Source: QHXW01 sp035297145 (GTDB lineage: Bacteria > Acidobacteriota > Terriglobia > Bryobacterales > Bryobacteraceae). Taken from it: a DNA stretch of 64,000 bases. The notes beneath the pieces are model-generated. The model was not told where the DNA came from, made no database searches, and saw only the letters and a program-made list of their open reading frames with translations. The stretch spans positions 309,768 through 373,767 of the forward strand of contig DATGZN010000094.1 of assembly GCA_035297145.1 (NCBI GenBank). The letters are read 5' to 3'. Positions within the stretch are counted from its first letter, which is position 1. Each line of letters opens with the position of its first letter. Made by a program: the position numbers and the translations under genes. Below, piece after piece: positions 42,584 through 51,077 of this stretch.

Positions 42584-42775
42584 ATGGTCAAATTCCTGTT
42601 GTTCTGCATTCTTTTCGTCATGTGCTGGCCGCTGGCGCTGGTGGCTCTCGTGCTCTACCCGATTGTGTGGCTGTTTCTCCTGCCGTTTCGCCTGGTGGGA
42701 GTTGCCGTCGGCGGGGCGCTGGCGCTCGTGACCGCCATCATCTTTCTTCCGGCCAGAGTTTTGCGCGCCATCTGA
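42584..42775 (+). CDS. Small membrane protein
   Basis: A 63-residue protein of almost only hydrophobic residues: MVKFLLFCILFVMCWPLALVALVLYPIV forms one or two helices, and LVGVAVGGALALVTAIIFLPARVL another. A GAAAGGAGA ribosome-binding site lies ahead of the ATG. It stands alone between the STAND gene (divergent) and the S9 peptidase gene (22 bases later). No family is recognised. It could be functionally tied to the divergent STAND gene, but there is no direct evidence. Confidence 0.65.
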   Translation: MVKFLLFCILFVMCWPLALVALVLYPIVWLFLLPFRLVGVAVGGALALVTAIIFLPARVLRAI

Positions 42776-42797
42776 CCGGCTGTAGTAGCATCACAGA

Positions 42798-44702
42798 GTG
42801 CGATCGGGAATTCTTTGCGCCCTATTTCTGGGGCGAGTCTTTGCTGCTGACCTTCCTCCTAACCTGCATTCCCAAGGCGTGCCCTCCATCCCATCCGCCC
42901 TGACGGACGAGCTGGAACACTACAACAATATTCGCGCGGCGGCGCTGCTCGATTGGCATCCCGTGAAGCGCGAGATGCTCATCTCGACGCGATTCGGCGA
43001 CGTGCCGCAGATTCACCGCGTAGCCATGCCCGGCGGCGCACGCACGCAATTGACATTCTTTCCCGATCGCACCGGCGGCGCGCGCTACCGTCCCGGCGCG
43101 GGCGATGCGTTTGTGTTCTCAAAGGATATCGGGGGCGGGGAGTTCTTCCAGCTTTATCGCTATGACACGCGCTCGCAAGCTGTCACCTTGCTGACCGACG
43201 GACATTCACGCAACACCGCCGAGTTGTGGTCGGATGACGGCAAGTCGCTGGCCTTTGCATCGACGCTGCGTAACGGGCGCGACACCGACATTTACGTGAT
43301 GGACCCGGACAACGCGAAGAGCGCGCACCTCGTGCTCCAAGTGGAGGGCGGCGGCTGGTCTCCGGCGGCATGGTCGGCGGATGGACGGAACCTGGTGGTG
43401 GAAGACCGCCGCTCGGTGCATGACAGTTCGCTGTATCTGGTGGATATTGCAGCGGGCGCGAAGCAACTGCTGACGCCGGAGAGCGGCTCCTACAGTCACG
43501 CGCGGTTTGCCAAGGATGGCAAGGGCCTTTACCTGACCACGGATCGCGGCAGTGAATTCGAGCGCATCGCCTATCTCTCGCTCGCCACCCACGAGCTGAT
43601 GTTTCTGCGGCCCGGGCAGAAATGGGATGCCGACGCGCTGGAGCTTTCGGCGGATGGCTGGCGCCTGGCGTACGTCCTTAATGAAGACGGATTTTCGACC
43701 TTGCACGTTTTGGACACCGCCACGCACCAGGACGTTCCGCTGCCGACGACGCCACGCGGAGTGATTGGAGGACTGCGCTGGCACGCCAACGCGCGCGATC
43801 TCGGGTTTACGCTCAGCTCGGCGCACAGCCCGTCGGACGTTTACTCGATCGACGTCGAAAAAGGCACTCTCCAACGCTGGACAGAGAGCGAGACCAGCGG
43901 CCTGAACGCAGAGGAGTTCAGTGAGCCGGAGCTGATCCGCTGGAAATCGTTCGACGCGCGCACCATCTCTGGATTCCTCTATATGCCGCCGAAAAGGTTC
44001 GCGGGGCCACGGCCGGTGATCGTGAACATTCACGGCGGGCCGGAGGGACAATCGCTGCCTAGCTTTCTCGGACGCACCAACTACTACATGAACGAACTTG
44101 GCGTGGCCATGATTTATCCCAACGTGCGCGGGTCCGCGGGCTACGGCAAGACATTCCTTGCTCTGGATAACGGGCTGAAGCGCGAAGATGCGGTGAAGGA
44201 CATCGGCGCGCTGCTCGATTGGATCGGTACTGATTCACGCCTGGATGCCAAACGCATTCTGGTGACCGGCGGGAGCTACGGCGGCTACATGACCCTGGCG
44301 TCCGCGTTCCATTTCAATGACCGGCTGTGCTGCACGGTGGACGTCGTTGGCATTTCGAATTTCGTGAGCTTCTTCGAGCGCACATCGCCTTATCGGCGCG
44401 ATCTGCGGCGCGTGGAGTATGGTGATGAGCGCGATCCCAAGATCCGCGAGTTCTTCGAAAAAATTGCGCCCATCAACCACGCAAGCGAGATCACCAAGCC
44501 CATGTTCATCGTCGCTGGTCGAAATGATCCGCGCGTGCCGGCGCAGGAAGGCGAGCAGATGGCCTCGGCCATCCGAAAAAACGGCGCGCCCGTCTGGTAC
44601 CTGATCGCCGACGACGAGGGCCACGGCTTCGCCAAGAAGAAGAACCAGGATTTTCAGTTTGCGGCGACGGTGATGTTTGTGAAAGAGTTTCTGCTGAAGT
44701 AG
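42798..44702 (+). CDS. S9-family prolyl oligopeptidase-like peptidase
   Basis: A 634-residue exported peptidase. The N-terminus (MRSGILCALFLGRVFAA) looks like a signal peptide. Residues about 40-370 form a beta-propeller with repeated DxD/SPDG-like units (LWSDDGKSLAFAST, RFAKDGKGLYLTTD). The catalytic alpha/beta domain has VTGGSYGGYMTLAS (nucleophile Ser), NDPRVP (Asp) and DEGHGFA (His). It is close to dipeptidyl- or acylaminoacyl-peptidases of the S9C group. The start is a GTG at 42798. It is convergent with the Doc toxin gene (3 bases). Confidence 0.93.
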   Translation: MRSGILCALFLGRVFAADLPPNLHSQGVPSIPSALTDELEHYNNIRAAALLDWHPVKREMLISTRFGDVPQIHRVAMPGGARTQLTFFPDRTGGARYRPGAGDAFVFSKDIGGGEFFQLYRYDTRSQAVTLLTDGHSRNTAELWSDDGKSLAFASTLRNGRDTDIYVMDPDNAKSAHLVLQVEGGGWSPAAWSADGRNLVVEDRRSVHDSSLYLVDIAAGAKQLLTPESGSYSHARFAKDGKGLYLTTDRGSEFERIAYLSLATHELMFLRPGQKWDADALELSADGWRLAYVLNEDGFSTLHVLDTATHQDVPLPTTPRGVIGGLRWHANARDLGFTLSSAHSPSDVYSIDVEKGTLQRWTESETSGLNAEEFSEPELIRWKSFDARTISGFLYMPPKRFAGPRPVIVNIHGGPEGQSLPSFLGRTNYYMNELGVAMIYPNVRGSAGYGKTFLALDNGLKREDAVKDIGALLDWIGTDSRLDAKRILVTGGSYGGYMTLASAFHFNDRLCCTVDVVGISNFVSFFERTSPYRRDLRRVEYGDERDPKIREFFEKIAPINHASEITKPMFIVAGRNDPRVPAQEGEQMASAIRKNGAPVWYLIADDEGHGFAKKKNQDFQFAATVMFVKEFLLK

Positions 44703-44705
44703 CGA

Positions 44706-45083
44706 CTATTCCGCACGCGCGGAATGCTCGCGAAGCCACGCTTCCAACTCTGCAAAGCGGAATTCCCCACATTCATACAAGCCAATCAGGAAGCGATGTG
44801 CGGAGAGATCATCGAAATTCAAGCGGTAGCCATTGACTCGCAGAAATGCCGCTGTCACTGTGACTGACACACGTTTGTTGCCGTCGATGAACGGATGGTT
44901 TTGCGACAGGCTCTCCCAGAGCGCCGCCGCCTCTTGGATCAGGTCGTCGTAGTAACCGCTCTGCGGGCGTGCCAATGCCGACTCAAGTGCGCCCCGGTCA
45001 CGGAGTCCGGAAGAGCCGCCAAACCTCTCGATCAGGCGCGCATGAGTTGCAAGCACTTCTTCAATGTTTGGGTAGTATGTCAC
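44706..45083 (-). CDS. doc: Doc/Fic-family toxin of a type II toxin-antitoxin pair
   Basis: A 125-residue Fic-fold protein of the death-on-curing group. The signature is NHPFIDGNKRVS (HPFxxGNKR), in which His starts transfer to the target and the GNKR segment binds the nucleotide; Doc proteins phosphorylate EF-Tu. The N-terminal GLRDRGALESALARP is the conserved Doc segment. The start is a GTG whose GTGA overlaps the antitoxin stop, so expression of toxin follows the antitoxin. The motif is intact, so the toxin is probably active. Confidence 0.9.
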   Translation of the reverse strand: MTYYPNIEEVLATHARLIERFGGSSGLRDRGALESALARPQSGYYDDLIQEAAALWESLSQNHPFIDGNKRVSVTVTAAFLRVNGYRLNFDDLSAHRFLIGLYECGEFRFAELEAWLREHSARAE

Positions 45084-45256
45084 TGAGCCAGTCGGCGCAG
45101 TAATTCAGGGTGCTGATCGATGAATTCATCGACCGCGGCGAGGAAGGGTCCCTTGTGCGGGGTTCGGCTCTTCAAGTATTCGATGAACTGCACAACGGCA
45201 GCTTGCTCCTCGACTGAGAGGTTTTCGACGATGGCTGCGAGGTTCTGGGACGGCAT
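45080..45256 (-). CDS. Antitoxin partner of Doc
   Basis: A 58-residue protein started at the ATG at 45256 (MPSQNLAAIVENLSVEEQAAVVQFIEYLKSR). The two predicted helices and the short acidic/hydrophobic tail (FLAAVDEFIDQHPELLRRLAQ) resemble the C-terminal neutralising part of Phd-like or DUF2281-like antitoxins. Its stop overlaps the Doc start by 4 bases. It may also repress its own operon. It is short enough to be missed by gene callers. Confidence 0.7.
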   Translation of the reverse strand: MPSQNLAAIVENLSVEEQAAVVQFIEYLKSRTPHKGPFLAAVDEFIDQHPELLRRLAQ

Positions 45257-45281
45257 ACAAGCCTCGCTTTGATTATACCGT

Positions 45282-47021
45282 TCAGATCCCTGCGCCGCCC
45301 GTAAACGGTTTCGGCAGGCGCGGGATGTAAGCGCGGTCTTCGAGCGTGCGGCAGATGGCGTCGGCGGCCTCATCAGGGCCGGTGGGAAGTTCACCCGTGT
45401 TCACCGCCAGGAAACGGTCGCCGCCGACCGCGTGCTTGACGGCGTCCCGCATGCCATTGTCCTCCTCAGGCACGGCGCAGATCGAAATCAGCCCGGCGTC
45501 CGTGGATGCCTTGGCGGCGTCCACCATTCCTTCACCCGACAGCACATGCACCAGGCAGCCGCGGTCAAACAGTTTCCGCTCGAGCGCGTAAGCCAGCTCC
45601 TCATCGCCGGCGAGCCACAGCGCCACGGGCCTGTGTCCCGCGCGAATGTACCGCTCAGCGGGAGTCACTCGGCCGGTGCTCAACTCCAGCGCGGCCAGGT
45701 CCTCGGTGGGATGCCTTTCGCCCGCCGCCGCTCCCGTGATCATCCCCGCGGCCATCGTTTCGTTGGTTAGCGGATCAATCAGGATGAACGCTCCGGTCGC
45801 GCGGTTCTTCTCATACGCATCAAAAAACAGTGGACGCTTGGCCTCCACCGTCACCGAGCCAATCTCGTTAAACCCGAGCCCGTCCACCAGCTCATGTTCC
45901 AGGGTGTTGATGTTCACGCGATGCCGCACGGCGGTCACAGTTGCTGCAGCCTGCTGCGTCGTGTGCTTGATGAGATAGGGCCGGCCCGTTTCGAGCGGCT
46001 TTTGATTCATCCACACCAGCATGGCTTCGAAGCGCCGCGCGGCGTGCGGCGGATGCTGCGGCGGCACCAGCATGTCACCGCGGCTGACATCCACCTCGTC
46101 TTCCAGGCAAACCGTGACCGACATCGGCGGAAACGCTTGGGACAAGTCGCCATCGTATGTTGAGATGGATTTCACGCGCGAAGTTCGCCCTGAGGGCAGC
46201 GCCATCACGGAATCGCCCGGCCGAATCGTGCCGGAGGCCACCTGGCCCGCGAAGCCGCGGAAGTCCAGATTTGGCCGGATTACGTATTGCACGGGAAAGC
46301 GCATGTAGTCGAACGCGCGCTCGCGAGCCACTTCGACCGTTTCGAGATATTCGAGAAGCGCGGGTCCCGTGTACCAGCGCGTTCTCTGGCTCCGTGTGAC
46401 AACGTTATCGCCTCCAAGCGCGCTGATGGGGATGAATTTCAGTTCGCTGATCGGAAGCCGCGCCGCGAAGGTCCGAAAATCCGCGCGCACTTGGTTGTAG
46501 ACTTCCTGGCTGAAATCCATCAGGTCCATTTTGTTTATCGTCACCACGATGTGCCGGATACCGAGCAGCGTCGCTATGTACAAATGGCGGCGCGATTGCG
46601 GCAGCACGCCGTTGCGCGCATCCACCAGGATGATGGCGAGGTCGGCGGTGGAGGCGCCTGTCGCCATGTTCCGCGTGTACTGCTCGTGGCCAGGCGTGTC
46701 GGCGATGATGAACTTGCGCTTGGGGGTGGAAAAGTAGCGATAAGCAACGTCGATGGTGATGCCCTGCTCACGCTCCGATCGCAGCCCGTCCGTCAGTAAT
46801 GCGAAATCAAGCGGCCCTGCGGTTTGATTGGTGGAGGCTTTCCGAACCGATGCGATCTGGTCTTCGTAAGCGCCCTTGGAATCGTAGAGCAGGCGCCCGA
46901 TCAGCGTTGATTTGCCGTCGTCCACGCTGCCGGCGGTCGAAAGCCGCAGCAGATCTTTCTCTTCGTTCTGCTTGAGAAAAGATTCGATTCCCGCCGACGG
47001 CCGGTCGAACGTCGTGGCCAT
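45282..47021 (-). CDS. cysN: Sulfate adenylyltransferase GTPase subunit CysN with degenerate CysC-like tail
   Basis: A 579-residue protein. The CysN part (1-430) is an EF-Tu-like GTPase: AGSVDDGKSTLIGRLL (P-loop), EREQGITIDVAYRYF, ADTPGHEQYTRN and TINKMDL. It drives APS synthesis by CysD. The C-terminal 130 residues (VALWLAGDEELAYALERKLF...AVGGDRFLAVNTGELPTGPDEA) align with APS kinase (CysC), but the P-loop GxSGxGKST is lost, replaced by LAGDEELAY, and the Asp-Gly-Asp contact also appears altered. So the tail cannot bind ATP in the usual way and PAPS may not be made here. The ATG at 47021 overlaps the cysD stop. Confidence 0.92.
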   Translation of the reverse strand: MATTFDRPSAGIESFLKQNEEKDLLRLSTAGSVDDGKSTLIGRLLYDSKGAYEDQIASVRKASTNQTAGPLDFALLTDGLRSEREQGITIDVAYRYFSTPKRKFIIADTPGHEQYTRNMATGASTADLAIILVDARNGVLPQSRRHLYIATLLGIRHIVVTINKMDLMDFSQEVYNQVRADFRTFAARLPISELKFIPISALGGDNVVTRSQRTRWYTGPALLEYLETVEVARERAFDYMRFPVQYVIRPNLDFRGFAGQVASGTIRPGDSVMALPSGRTSRVKSISTYDGDLSQAFPPMSVTVCLEDEVDVSRGDMLVPPQHPPHAARRFEAMLVWMNQKPLETGRPYLIKHTTQQAAATVTAVRHRVNINTLEHELVDGLGFNEIGSVTVEAKRPLFFDAYEKNRATGAFILIDPLTNETMAAGMITGAAAGERHPTEDLAALELSTGRVTPAERYIRAGHRPVALWLAGDEELAYALERKLFDRGCLVHVLSGEGMVDAAKASTDAGLISICAVPEEDNGMRDAVKHAVGGDRFLAVNTGELPTGPDEAADAICRTLEDRAYIPRLPKPFTGGAGI

Positions 47022-47926
47022 CAAAAATAGCCTTCGCGCTTCTTGATTTCCATCGACCCTTCCTGATCGTGGTCGATCACGCGATTCTCACGCTCCGAGC
47101 GGCGCACCAGCATCATCTCTTCGATGATTTTCGGCACCGTGTCGGCCTCGGAGCGAATGGCTCCCGTGCACGGACTGCAACCCAGAGACCTCATGCGGCA
47201 CATCACCATTTCAGGTTTTTCGCCCGGCAGCAGCGGGATATCCTGCTCCACCGGAATGAGCGTCTCGCCGCGCACCACCATCGTCCGCAGTTTGGCAAAG
47301 TACATGGGGACGATCGGAATGTTCTCCAGGTGGATGTACTGCCAGACGTCCAGCTCCGTCCAGTTGGAGAGCGGAAACACGCGGATGGACTCGCCCTTGT
47401 CTACGCGGCTGTTGAAAAGATTCCACAATTCCGGGCGCTGGTTCTTAGGGTCCCACTGCCCAAAACTGTCGCGAAACGAGTAGACTCGCTCTTTCGCGCG
47501 CGATTTCTCTTCGTCCCGCCGCGCCCCACCGAACGCCGCATCATACATGCCTTCAGCCAGGGCATCCAGTAATGAGCGCGTCTTCAACAGCCCGCAGCAC
47601 TTTTGCGTTCCCAGCCGGAACGGGTTCGCGCCATCGTCGATGGCTTTCTGGTTGATGTGGACGATCAGCCGAGCCCCGATTTCACTTGTAAATCTATCCC
47701 GGAACTCGATCATTTCGCGGAACTTATACGTCGTATCGATGTGCAGCAACGGGAACGGAATCTTGCCCGGATGAAACGCTTTCTGAGCCAGCCGGACCAT
47801 CACCGAAGAGTCCTTCCCGATGGAGTACAGCATCACCGGGCGCTGAAACTCCGCGACAACCTCGCGCATGATGAAAATGCTCTCTGCCTCGAGCGCGCGG
47901 AGATGTGTTAAGGTCGGCTTATCCAC
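47021..47926 (-). CDS. cysD: Sulfate adenylyltransferase subunit CysD
   Basis: A 301-residue CysD of the ATP-sulfurylase small-subunit (PAPS-reductase-like) fold. LTHLRALEAESIFIMREVVAEF opens it, SIGKDSSVMVRLAQKAF is the PP-loop, and MRSLGCSPCTGAI and SNWTELDVWQYI are family-specific. I start it at the GTG at 47926, just before the conserved THLRALEAESI; longer frames would overlap the divergent M28 gene. CysD and CysN together form APS from sulfate and ATP. Its stop overlaps the cysN start. Confidence 0.93.
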   Translation of the reverse strand: MDKPTLTHLRALEAESIFIMREVVAEFQRPVMLYSIGKDSSVMVRLAQKAFHPGKIPFPLLHIDTTYKFREMIEFRDRFTSEIGARLIVHINQKAIDDGANPFRLGTQKCCGLLKTRSLLDALAEGMYDAAFGGARRDEEKSRAKERVYSFRDSFGQWDPKNQRPELWNLFNSRVDKGESIRVFPLSNWTELDVWQYIHLENIPIVPMYFAKLRTMVVRGETLIPVEQDIPLLPGEKPEMVMCRMRSLGCSPCTGAIRSEADTVPKIIEEMMLVRRSERENRVIDHDQEGSMEIKKREGYF

Positions 47927-47954
47927 AGGTGTAAGACTATCATAGCGAACTATT

Positions 47955-49574
47955 ATGACTAAGTCTATCGAGATCATGGTGATAGCAGGGTGTCTCGTTA
48001 ACTCCCTGGCAGCACAGGAGATTTCCCCAGAGCACATTCGCGCTCACGTGAAGTTTCTGGCGAGCGATCTGCTCGAAGGGCGTGGGCCGGGAACGCGCGG
48101 CGGCGACTTGGCGACAGAGTACATCGCGACGCAGTTTGCGCTGGCCGGGCTGAAACCGGCGGGAGACAGCGGAACGTACTTTCAAGCGGTCCCGCTGATT
48201 GGGGTCTGGACCCAACCGTCCGCGCAGCTCTCGGCGGTGAAGGACGGTCAGACCGTCGATTTCAAATGGGAGCAGGAATTTGTCGGCGTGAATGAACGGC
48301 TGACGGCCGACGATTCACTCGAAGGAGATGCCATTTTCGTTGGGCACGGAATCGTGGCGCCGGAATTTCAGTGGGACGATTTCAAGGGCGTGGACGTGCG
48401 TGGCAAAGTGCTCGTGCTGTTCACGAATGAGCCCACTTCGAATGACCCCAAATTTTTCGGCGGCCGCGCGCTCACCTATTACGGCCGGTGGTCTTACAAA
48501 TACGAAGAGGCCACGCGGCGCGGCGCGCTCGGCGTGATCATCATTCATACGACGCCGACCGCCGGCTACGGCTGGGACGTGGTGCGGAATTCCTGGAGCC
48601 GCGAGCAGCCGTACGTGAAGCTGGCGCCGGGTGAACACGCGCTGTCGCTAGCCTGCTGGGTGACGAGCGAGGTCGGCGAGAAACTCGTGGGATTGGCGGG
48701 CCATCACGTGGACGAGTTACTGAAAGCAACGGAGTCGCGCGACTTCCGGCCCATCCCCCTGGGCATTCGCATTCGCGCCAATCTTCCGGCGAAAGTGCGC
48801 GACATCCAGACGCGCAACGTCCTGGGACTGGTGGAGGGCAGCGATCCAAAACTGAAATCGGAGGTCGTCATCTACAGCGCGCACTGGGATCACCTGGGGA
48901 TCGGCACCCCAGTGAATGGCGATTCCATCTACAACGGCGCGGTGGACAACGCGACAGGCTGCGGTATCGTGATGGAAATGGCGCGCGCGTGGGAGGCACA
49001 GGCGAAGAAGCCCAAACGGTCGGCGCTTTTCGTGACCGTTACTGCGGAAGAGGGCGGGTTGCGCGGCTCAGAATATTACGCCGCGCATCCGGAGATTCCT
49101 GCGGGCAAGACGGCGCTGGCGATCAATTACGATGCGCTTTTCCCGTTAGGCCGCACGCGTGATGTGGTGGTGAATGGTGCGGAACGGACGACGGCGTGGC
49201 AAGTGGTTCAGGCTGTCGCCAAGCGCATGGGGCTTACCATCAACCCCGATCCGCGGCCGGAGCAGGGGGCTTACTATCGTTCGGATCACTTCGCGTTCGC
49301 GCACGTGGGCATTCCGGCGTTTTCGGTGGAGGAGGGCGACGATTTTATTGGCAAGCCCAAAGGTTTTGGCGAAAAGGCGTTCGATGAGTACAACGAGAAG
49401 CACTACCATCAGCCTTCCGACGAGTTTCAAGAAAGCTGGGATTTCTCCGGGCTCGCGGAGATGGCGCGCTTCGGATTTCTGATCGGGACCGAGGTGGCGA
49501 ACCAGGAGCGCCTGCCGAGCTGGCATGCGGGCGATGAGTTTCTGGCGGCGCGCAAAAAGAGCGGTGTGAAGTAG
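47955..49574 (+). CDS. Exported M28-family peptidase
   Basis: A 539-residue zinc aminopeptidase-like protein with a signal peptide (MTKSIEIMVIAGCLVNSLAAQ). A PA-domain-like insert lies in about 110-220 (AIFVGHGIVAPEFQWDDFKG). The M28 metal ligands are visible: SAHWDHLG (His), NGAVDNATGCG (Asp bridging), TAEEGGLRGSEY (catalytic Glu and ligand Glu), and YHQPSDEF near the end (His). It is divergent from cysD by 28 bases and may cleave peptides in the periplasm or medium. Confidence 0.92.
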   Translation: MTKSIEIMVIAGCLVNSLAAQEISPEHIRAHVKFLASDLLEGRGPGTRGGDLATEYIATQFALAGLKPAGDSGTYFQAVPLIGVWTQPSAQLSAVKDGQTVDFKWEQEFVGVNERLTADDSLEGDAIFVGHGIVAPEFQWDDFKGVDVRGKVLVLFTNEPTSNDPKFFGGRALTYYGRWSYKYEEATRRGALGVIIIHTTPTAGYGWDVVRNSWSREQPYVKLAPGEHALSLACWVTSEVGEKLVGLAGHHVDELLKATESRDFRPIPLGIRIRANLPAKVRDIQTRNVLGLVEGSDPKLKSEVVIYSAHWDHLGIGTPVNGDSIYNGAVDNATGCGIVMEMARAWEAQAKKPKRSALFVTVTAEEGGLRGSEYYAAHPEIPAGKTALAINYDALFPLGRTRDVVVNGAERTTAWQVVQAVAKRMGLTINPDPRPEQGAYYRSDHFAFAHVGIPAFSVEEGDDFIGKPKGFGEKAFDEYNEKHYHQPSDEFQESWDFSGLAEMARFGFLIGTEVANQERLPSWHAGDEFLAARKKSGVK

Positions 49575-51014
49575 TCAGGTCCGCCGTTTGCTCGCAGCTC
49601 GAATGCTGCGAACAAATCCGTAGAGCACGACGCAAACAAGGCCGATGGCCCAGACGGGGAGTAGCCAGCCGCGCAACGCGGCGCCCGCCTCAAAAGGCAG
49701 GCTTACGACGGCCGCGAAAATTCCGGCGACGAACCACCCCAGCAGAATCGCCAGCAGAGGAAGCCGCTGCCAGAGCCGGCGTGCAGCCTGCTTGATCACG
49801 CGCTTGACGGGCGCAAACGCCCCAAAGCCCCATCGACGGGGCGGGAGTTTTCCCTCGGCGATTCGCTGCGCGAGCTCGGCGGCGAAGGCTGCTTGAACGT
49901 ATCCGGTATAAGTTCCTAGTTGGAACAACGCCTGAGCGGATTGCAGGTAGGCGCGAGCCAGCAGCAACGGGCGCGCCATCGCCGATGCACCTGCCGATTG
50001 CAGCACGGCGCGCGCTTCCGACAAGGAAGCTTCCGCATGGATGCGCTCGCCTAGCATGAGGCGCGTGACCAGGTCGCGCACCTGCCCCCTGATCGCCTCG
50101 AAGGCGGGATCCTCAAGTGCGGCGGCGGCCTGCGCGGGATGGGCGAGAATTGCCTGCTCCAGGTGCTGCAACGCGGCAGGCCGATCTCCGGCCGAGATGG
50201 CAGTTTGCGCGAGTTGATACTCGTTGGCAGCGGCGGCGCGCGCCGGTTCCGTATCCCAGGATTGCAGCAGTTCGAGGTCAAGCGCGGCCGAGACGGCTCG
50301 CGGTAGCTCATTGCCGGTGGGCAAGGGCGCCGGCGCGGCTTGTGGCGGCGGGGCGGGAGACCGGCCCGGCTGCGGCGGCGGAAGCGGCGGGCGCGGGGCA
50401 TCCGGTGCGTCCTTATCCACAGATGGATGGGTTTGGCTAGGCGCGGTCTCGGTTGGGAGAACATTCGTCGATTTTGGCGCAGGATCTGGGCCCGTCTGGA
50501 CGACTGCCGGCAGATTAGTCACGATCGGTCGTTGGGAGACGGCCGGAGCATCGCCGGTTACTACCCCAGTTGGCAAGACGCCGCGCGGCGGCTGATATGT
50601 TCCGGCCGCCGCTGGCTGATCGGCGCCACCCGTCGGGTTGATCCGGCTAGCCAGGTCTTGCACTTGTTCGTGCATTGCATGGAACGCGGGATCTTGCAGG
50701 GCTACGGATGCGTATGCGGGGCTTTGCTGAACCGCCTCTCCCAGATGTTGCATGCTGGTCACAGGTTCAGAAGCCAGCGCCGCAGTGCGCGCCAGTTGAT
50801 AATCGGCCGCGCCTGCGGGCGCCATGTTCGGATCGGCGTGGTTCAGCAGATCCAGTTCCAGTGCGGCGTGAACGCTCTGGACGGAGACCGTATCCCCCGG
50901 CGTGGCGGACGGCTGGGACGCATTATTGACTTGGACGATAGCCCGCAGCAGACCGGCGCCGAGGTTATCCGGCACGATCGGCACAGGCCGCTGTCCGCTG
51001 GGAAACTGGATCAC
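49575..51014 (-). CDS. Uncharacterised protein with duplicated helical module and C-terminal membrane helices
   Basis: A 479-residue protein I do not recognise. Two related helical modules are separated by a long Pro-rich linker: HAALELDLLNHADPNMAPAGAADYQLARTAALA...ALQDPAFHAMHEQVQDLASRI (about 50-130) and SAALDLELLQSWDTEPARAAAANEYQLAQTAIS...ALEDPAFEAIRGQVRDLVTRL (about 235-310). The C-terminus (about 400-470) contains two or three membrane segments (LLAILLGWFVAGIFAAVVSLPF, LLPVWAIGLVCVVLYGFV). The start is a GTG at 51014. Internal duplication plus a membrane tail suggests a membrane-anchored scaffold; no catalytic motif is seen. Confidence 0.65.
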   Translation of the reverse strand: MIQFPSGQRPVPIVPDNLGAGLLRAIVQVNNASQPSATPGDTVSVQSVHAALELDLLNHADPNMAPAGAADYQLARTAALASEPVTSMQHLGEAVQQSPAYASVALQDPAFHAMHEQVQDLASRINPTGGADQPAAAGTYQPPRGVLPTGVVTGDAPAVSQRPIVTNLPAVVQTGPDPAPKSTNVLPTETAPSQTHPSVDKDAPDAPRPPLPPPQPGRSPAPPPQAAPAPLPTGNELPRAVSAALDLELLQSWDTEPARAAAANEYQLAQTAISAGDRPAALQHLEQAILAHPAQAAAALEDPAFEAIRGQVRDLVTRLMLGERIHAEASLSEARAVLQSAGASAMARPLLLARAYLQSAQALFQLGTYTGYVQAAFAAELAQRIAEGKLPPRRWGFGAFAPVKRVIKQAARRLWQRLPLLAILLGWFVAGIFAAVVSLPFEAGAALRGWLLPVWAIGLVCVVLYGFVRSIRAASKRRT

Positions 51015-51077
51015 TAGGTAAACTCATCGGCCAAAATGCCGGTCCGAATCGAGGTTTTTTGAGATTCTGGTTTATCC

